DNA of 5,569 nt from Thermoplasmata archaeon (lineage in GTDB: Archaea; Thermoplasmatota; Thermoplasmata; Lutacidiplasmatales; UBA184). The translations under genes and the position numbers were made by a program. How positions within the stretch are numbered: the first letter of the stretch is position 1; the number at the start of each line of letters is the position of its first letter. Where the stretch lies: positions 1 through 5,569 of the forward strand of contig JASHUV010000204.1 in assembly GCA_030039825.1 (NCBI GenBank). Reading direction: 5' to 3'. Positions 3,369 through 5,569 of this stretch are shown piece by piece. The notes below the pieces were generated by a model. The model searched no databases and was not told where the DNA came from. It saw only the letters and a program-made list of their open reading frames with translations.

Positions 3369-5569
3369 CTAACCGGGCGGATCGTCGCGATCGGCCGCCG
3401 ACGGGGGGGACGGATCGCCCGCGAACGCGTCCGGCTCGGTGGGCGGCGCCGACGGCGTGCCCGTCCTGCCCCGTCCCCGGCGCGACCACACGAGCGCGGC
3501 CGCCAATAGCGCGACGACGACGAGGAGGCCCACCAGCACGAGTTCGAGCCCGCCCGGGGAAGCGGCCCCGGATCGCGAGCCGTTCGTCCCGCCCGGCGAG
3601 CCCGAGGAGGTCACGGTCAGGGTGGTGGCGTTCCCCGTGACGGAGAAGTTCAGCGCATCGGTGACCGTCGCCGAGATCGCGTAGGTTCCGGGCGCCGACG
3701 GATCGCAGGTCAGGCGGGCCGTCGAGTAACCCGTACAGCCCGGCGGCAGGCCGTTCCAGTCGTACCGGTACGGCGTCGCGCCACCGGTCGCGGCCACGCT
3801 CACGGTGACCTCGGCGCCGGAGCTCACCGTGCCCGACGAGAGGGCGACCGGCGAGGCGAACGGGTCGGTCAGGATCGTGATCGTCACGCTCGCCGGGCCG
3901 GTCGCGACCTCGCCGTTCCCGTCGACGAGCGAGACCCCGACGGTGACCGTTCCGGCCGCCGGGAAGGAGCAGACCGGCGAGGCGACCCCCGAACTCGGGC
4001 AGGCGCCGGGCAGTCCGGTCCAGCGGTAGGTGTACCCCCCGTAGCCGCCCGTCGCGGCCGCCGTGAAGGCGACGCCCTGGCCGACGTCGACCGTCGTCCG
4101 GTTCGCCCGGGGCGCCCCGACCGAGGGGTCGCTGTAGACGCTGACCATGGTCCGCCCGCTCGCGACCGCACTGACCCCGTCCCCGTCGGTGGCGATGTAG
4201 GAGGCGTTCACCGAACCCGCCGTCAAGAACGTGCAACTGACGTTCGCGGTGGCGAGCCCGTCGCACGTCGCCGGTAATCCGTTCCAGGTGTACCGGAACC
4301 CTCCGGCCCCCCCGGAAGCGGACGCGGTGAAGTCGACGGTCTGCCCGACATCGGCGGAGGTCGTGGAAACGGCCGCGGGCCCCGCGGTGGGGTCGCCCAC
4401 CACCCGGACGGTGGCCGGAGCGCTGCCGGGGATCGTGAGGCCGGCGGCGTCGGTGATGTTGACGCTCACCGACAGCTCCCCCGTGGCGGTCAGTCGGCAG
4501 GAGGGCGAGGCGCTCGAGGTGTTGAGGCACTCGGTCGCCGGGAGGCCGGTCCAGGAGTAGGTGAGCGGCGGGTCGCCGCCGGACGATCCGACGGAGAAGC
4601 CGATCCATTGCCCCAGGTCCGCTTCGGTCCGGTTGGCGGCGACGGCGAGGACCGCCAGCCGGGGGTAGACGTGGACGACGGCCGAGCTCGCCGGGACGAT
4701 CGTGACGCCCAGCCCGTCGGTGACCCGGACGTTGGCGGTGGTGGTGCCGACCGCGTCGAGGAGGCAGGTCGCGATGGGACTCGTCAGTCCCGAGCAGTTC
4801 GCGGGCAGACCGGTCCACCGGTAGGTGAGCGTCCCCGATCCACCGGACGCGCTGACGTTGAAGCGAACGGACGCACCGGCATCGACCGCGCTCCGGTTCG
4901 CGAGCGGGTCCGAGACGACGGCCCGGGGGATCACCGTCCAATTGAGGTGGGCCCAGACGACGGAACCCTCCGAGTCCGTCACGTTGAGCCAGAGCTCGTA
5001 GGTGCCGGGCGAGGTCGGGGTACAGCTCGCCGTCGCGTTGGCCGTGCCGAATCCGGTCGACGTGAGGCCCCCGGTCGCGCATCCCAGGCCCGACGAGGGG
5101 TGGGCGGTGAGGTCGACCGTGTCCGGCGTGGCGCCGAGGGAGCTCAGCGGGGCGGTGAAGTTCACCGTCTCGTTGACCTCGGAGGTCCGGACCGGGGTGC
5201 CCGACGGGCTCCCGGTGAGGGGTCCCTCCGCGAGGCGGGTCGTGATGACGGCCACGCTCCCGTTGTAGCGGTTCGCGACGTAGATCTCCTGGTCGGCCGG
5301 GTCGTAGGCCCCGAAGTACGACTCCGGGCCCGCGGTGATGTTCGCGACCTCCGTCAGGTTGTGGATGATCGTCACGTTGTCGTTGGACGACGCCGTGAGC
5401 TGCTCGGTGCTGTCGATCTCGTAGACGTCCTCGCTGACCGGGTCGTAGACGATCCCGAACCCGTCGGACCCGGCGTGGACCTCGCCCACGACGCTCAGAC
5501 CGTGGAGGACCGTGACGTACCCGAGCCGGGGGGCGTAGTAGTTCTTCGAGACGACGTCGACGTCGCCGT
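3369..5569 (-). CDS. Membrane-anchored surface protein: propeller end, six Ig/PKD-like domains, C-terminal TM helix; 5'-truncated
   Basis: The frame is open from the right edge (first complete codon 5567) to the TAG at 3369-3371, giving 732 residues. A GTG at 5489 could be called as the start but falls in the middle of a propeller blade, so the true start is outside the window. Counting from the edge: residues 1-115 are the last propeller blades (Y-D-P-V-S-E-D-V-Y and Y-D-P-A-D-Q-E-I-Y-V units). Residues 116-654 are six beta-sandwich domains of about 88 residues. About 676-694 is one hydrophobic helix followed by SRRGRGR and a Pro/Asp-rich tail of about 30 residues. This predicts an extracellular body, a single membrane pass and a short cytoplasmic end. 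There are about 21 N-x-S/T sequons, and each Ig-like domain has two Cys, consistent with an exposed, disulfide-stabilised, N-glycosylated protein. Adhesion, a surface-layer role or glycan binding are all possible; the ligand is not known. Confidence 0.92.
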   Translation of the reverse strand, partial: GDVDVVSKNYYAPRLGYVTVLHGLSVVGEVHAGSDGFGIVYDPVSEDVYEIDSTEQLTASSNDNVTIIHNLTEVANITAGPESYFGAYDPADQEIYVANRYNGSVAVITTRLAEGPLTGSPSGTPVRTSEVNETVNFTAPLSSLGATPDTVDLTAHPSSGLGCATGGLTSTGFGTANATASCTPTSPGTYELWLNVTDSEGSVVWAHLNWTVIPRAVVSDPLANRSAVDAGASVRFNVSASGGSGTLTYRWTGLPANCSGLTSPIATCLLDAVGTTTANVRVTDGLGVTIVPASSAVVHVYPRLAVLAVAANRTEADLGQWIGFSVGSSGGDPPLTYSWTGLPATECLNTSSASPSCRLTATGELSVSVNITDAAGLTIPGSAPATVRVVGDPTAGPAAVSTTSADVGQTVDFTASASGGAGGFRYTWNGLPATCDGLATANVSCTFLTAGSVNASYIATDGDGVSAVASGRTMVSVYSDPSVGAPRANRTTVDVGQGVAFTAAATGGYGGYTYRWTGLPGACPSSGVASPVCSFPAAGTVTVGVSLVDGNGEVATGPASVTITILTDPFASPVALSSGTVSSGAEVTVSVAATGGATPYRYDWNGLPPGCTGYSTARLTCDPSAPGTYAISATVTDALNFSVTGNATTLTVTSSGSPGGTNGSRSGAASPGGLELVLVGLLVVVALLAAALVWSRRGRGRTGTPSAPPTEPDAFAGDPSPPSAADRDDPPG
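3486..3542 (-). other. C-terminal transmembrane helix of the surface protein
   Basis: A run of 19 mostly Leu/Val/Ala residues (beginning L-V-L-V-G-L-L) ends in a Trp and is followed at once by SRRGRGR. The positive-inside rule places the body outside and the tail inside. The preceding 20 residues are a Gly/Ser-rich linker from the last Ig-like domain. Confidence 0.88.
3606..5222 (-). repeat. Six tandem Ig/PKD-like domains with a paired-cysteine motif
   Basis: Approximate limits from N- to C-terminus: D1 5222-4926, D2 4925-4662, D3 4661-4395, D4 4394-4131, D5 4130-3867, D6 3866-3606. D2-D6 repeat with a period of 88-89 residues (264-267 nt). They share a start of the form D-P-x-x-x-x-x-x-N-R-T, then D-x-G-x-x-V-x-F, Y-x-W-(T/N)-G-L-P, a first Cys three or four residues after the Pro, a second Cys exactly ten residues later, and a final V-T-D-x-x-G strand. 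D1 lacks W-x-G-L-P and spaces its Cys pair 19 apart, but has C-T-P-T-S-P-G-T-Y and V-T-D-S-E-G. The pattern resembles PKD/Ig-like modules of archaeal surface proteins. Sequence identity between copies is moderate, so the duplications look old. Confidence 0.88.
5223..5567 (-). repeat. Last YVTN-type propeller blades of the right-hand surface protein
   Basis: Two complete blade units can be read (Y-D-P-V-S-E-D-V-Y ... V-T-I-I-H-N-L and Y-D-P-A-D-Q-E-I-Y-V ... V-A-V-I-T), preceded at the window edge by the second half of another (G-D-V-D-V-V-S-K-N ... V-T-V-L-H-G). They are of the same type as the blades in the left gene and lead directly into the first Ig-like domain. Confidence 0.82.

Noticed and set aside
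3052..5082. A 676-codon minus-strand frame overlapping both the Ig-domain gene and the start of rmlD
   Set aside because: It is another reading frame of the same DNA, Arg-rich, without the 88-residue periodicity or any domain motif. The frame 3369-5567 has both.
5487..5489. GTG as the start of the right-hand surface protein
   Set aside because: The frame is open upstream to the window edge and the upstream residues continue the propeller blade (V-T-V-L-H-G pattern), with no signal peptide after the GTG.
1..5569. CRISPR arrays, tRNA or rRNA genes, insertion sequences, replication genes
   Set aside because: No short regularly spaced repeats, cloverleaf-like sequence, transposase or Rep motifs were seen on either strand; nearly all DNA is used by the four minus-strand genes.

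Overview
The window looks like a very GC-rich (by eye about 70%) archaeal genome fragment. The evidence for an archaeon is that three of the four reading frames are preceded by short AT-rich boxes at archaeal TATA-box distances. For the two middle genes the box lies 23-31 nt upstream of the start codon, which implies leaderless mRNAs. The surface-protein architecture (YVTN-type beta-propeller blades, then tandem Ig/PKD-like domains with a W-x-GLP-x-x-C motif, then one C-terminal membrane helix) is, from general knowledge, common in uncultivated Thermoplasmata-like Euryarchaeota. That lineage is an inference; no rRNA or ribosomal gene is present to confirm it.

Layout (all genes on the minus strand, so transcription runs right to left): (1) 5569-3369, the C-terminal 732 residues of a large surface protein (end of a propeller, six Ig-like domains, membrane anchor); its 5' end is missing. 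(2) 3268-2306, an RmlD-like NAD(P)-dependent sugar-nucleotide reductase. (3) 2198-1278, a GT2-family glycosyltransferase of the rhamnosyltransferase type. (4) 1086-1, a secreted protein with a signal peptide and more than six YVTN-type blades; its 3' end is missing. Intergenic gaps are about 100, 107 and 191 nt. Each gene after the first has its own TATA-like box, so these look like separate transcription units rather than one operon.

How they fit together: the two surface proteins carry many N-x-S/T sequons (10 in the left fragment, about 21 in the right). The two enzymes between them could make and transfer a deoxyhexose such as rhamnose. A cell-surface glycoprotein with its own sugar-modification genes is the simplest reading, but it is an inference from adjacency.

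The most unusual observation concerns the window ends. The first five and last five bases are identical (gccgt). Overlapping them joins the left gene (signal peptide plus N-terminal blades, no anchor) to the right gene (last blades, Ig domains, anchor, no start) in frame and in exact register with the blade repeat. The result would be one coherent protein of 1093 residues. The window may therefore be a 5,564-bp circle or one unit of a tandem array, or it may lie between two tandem paralogues cut at equivalent positions.
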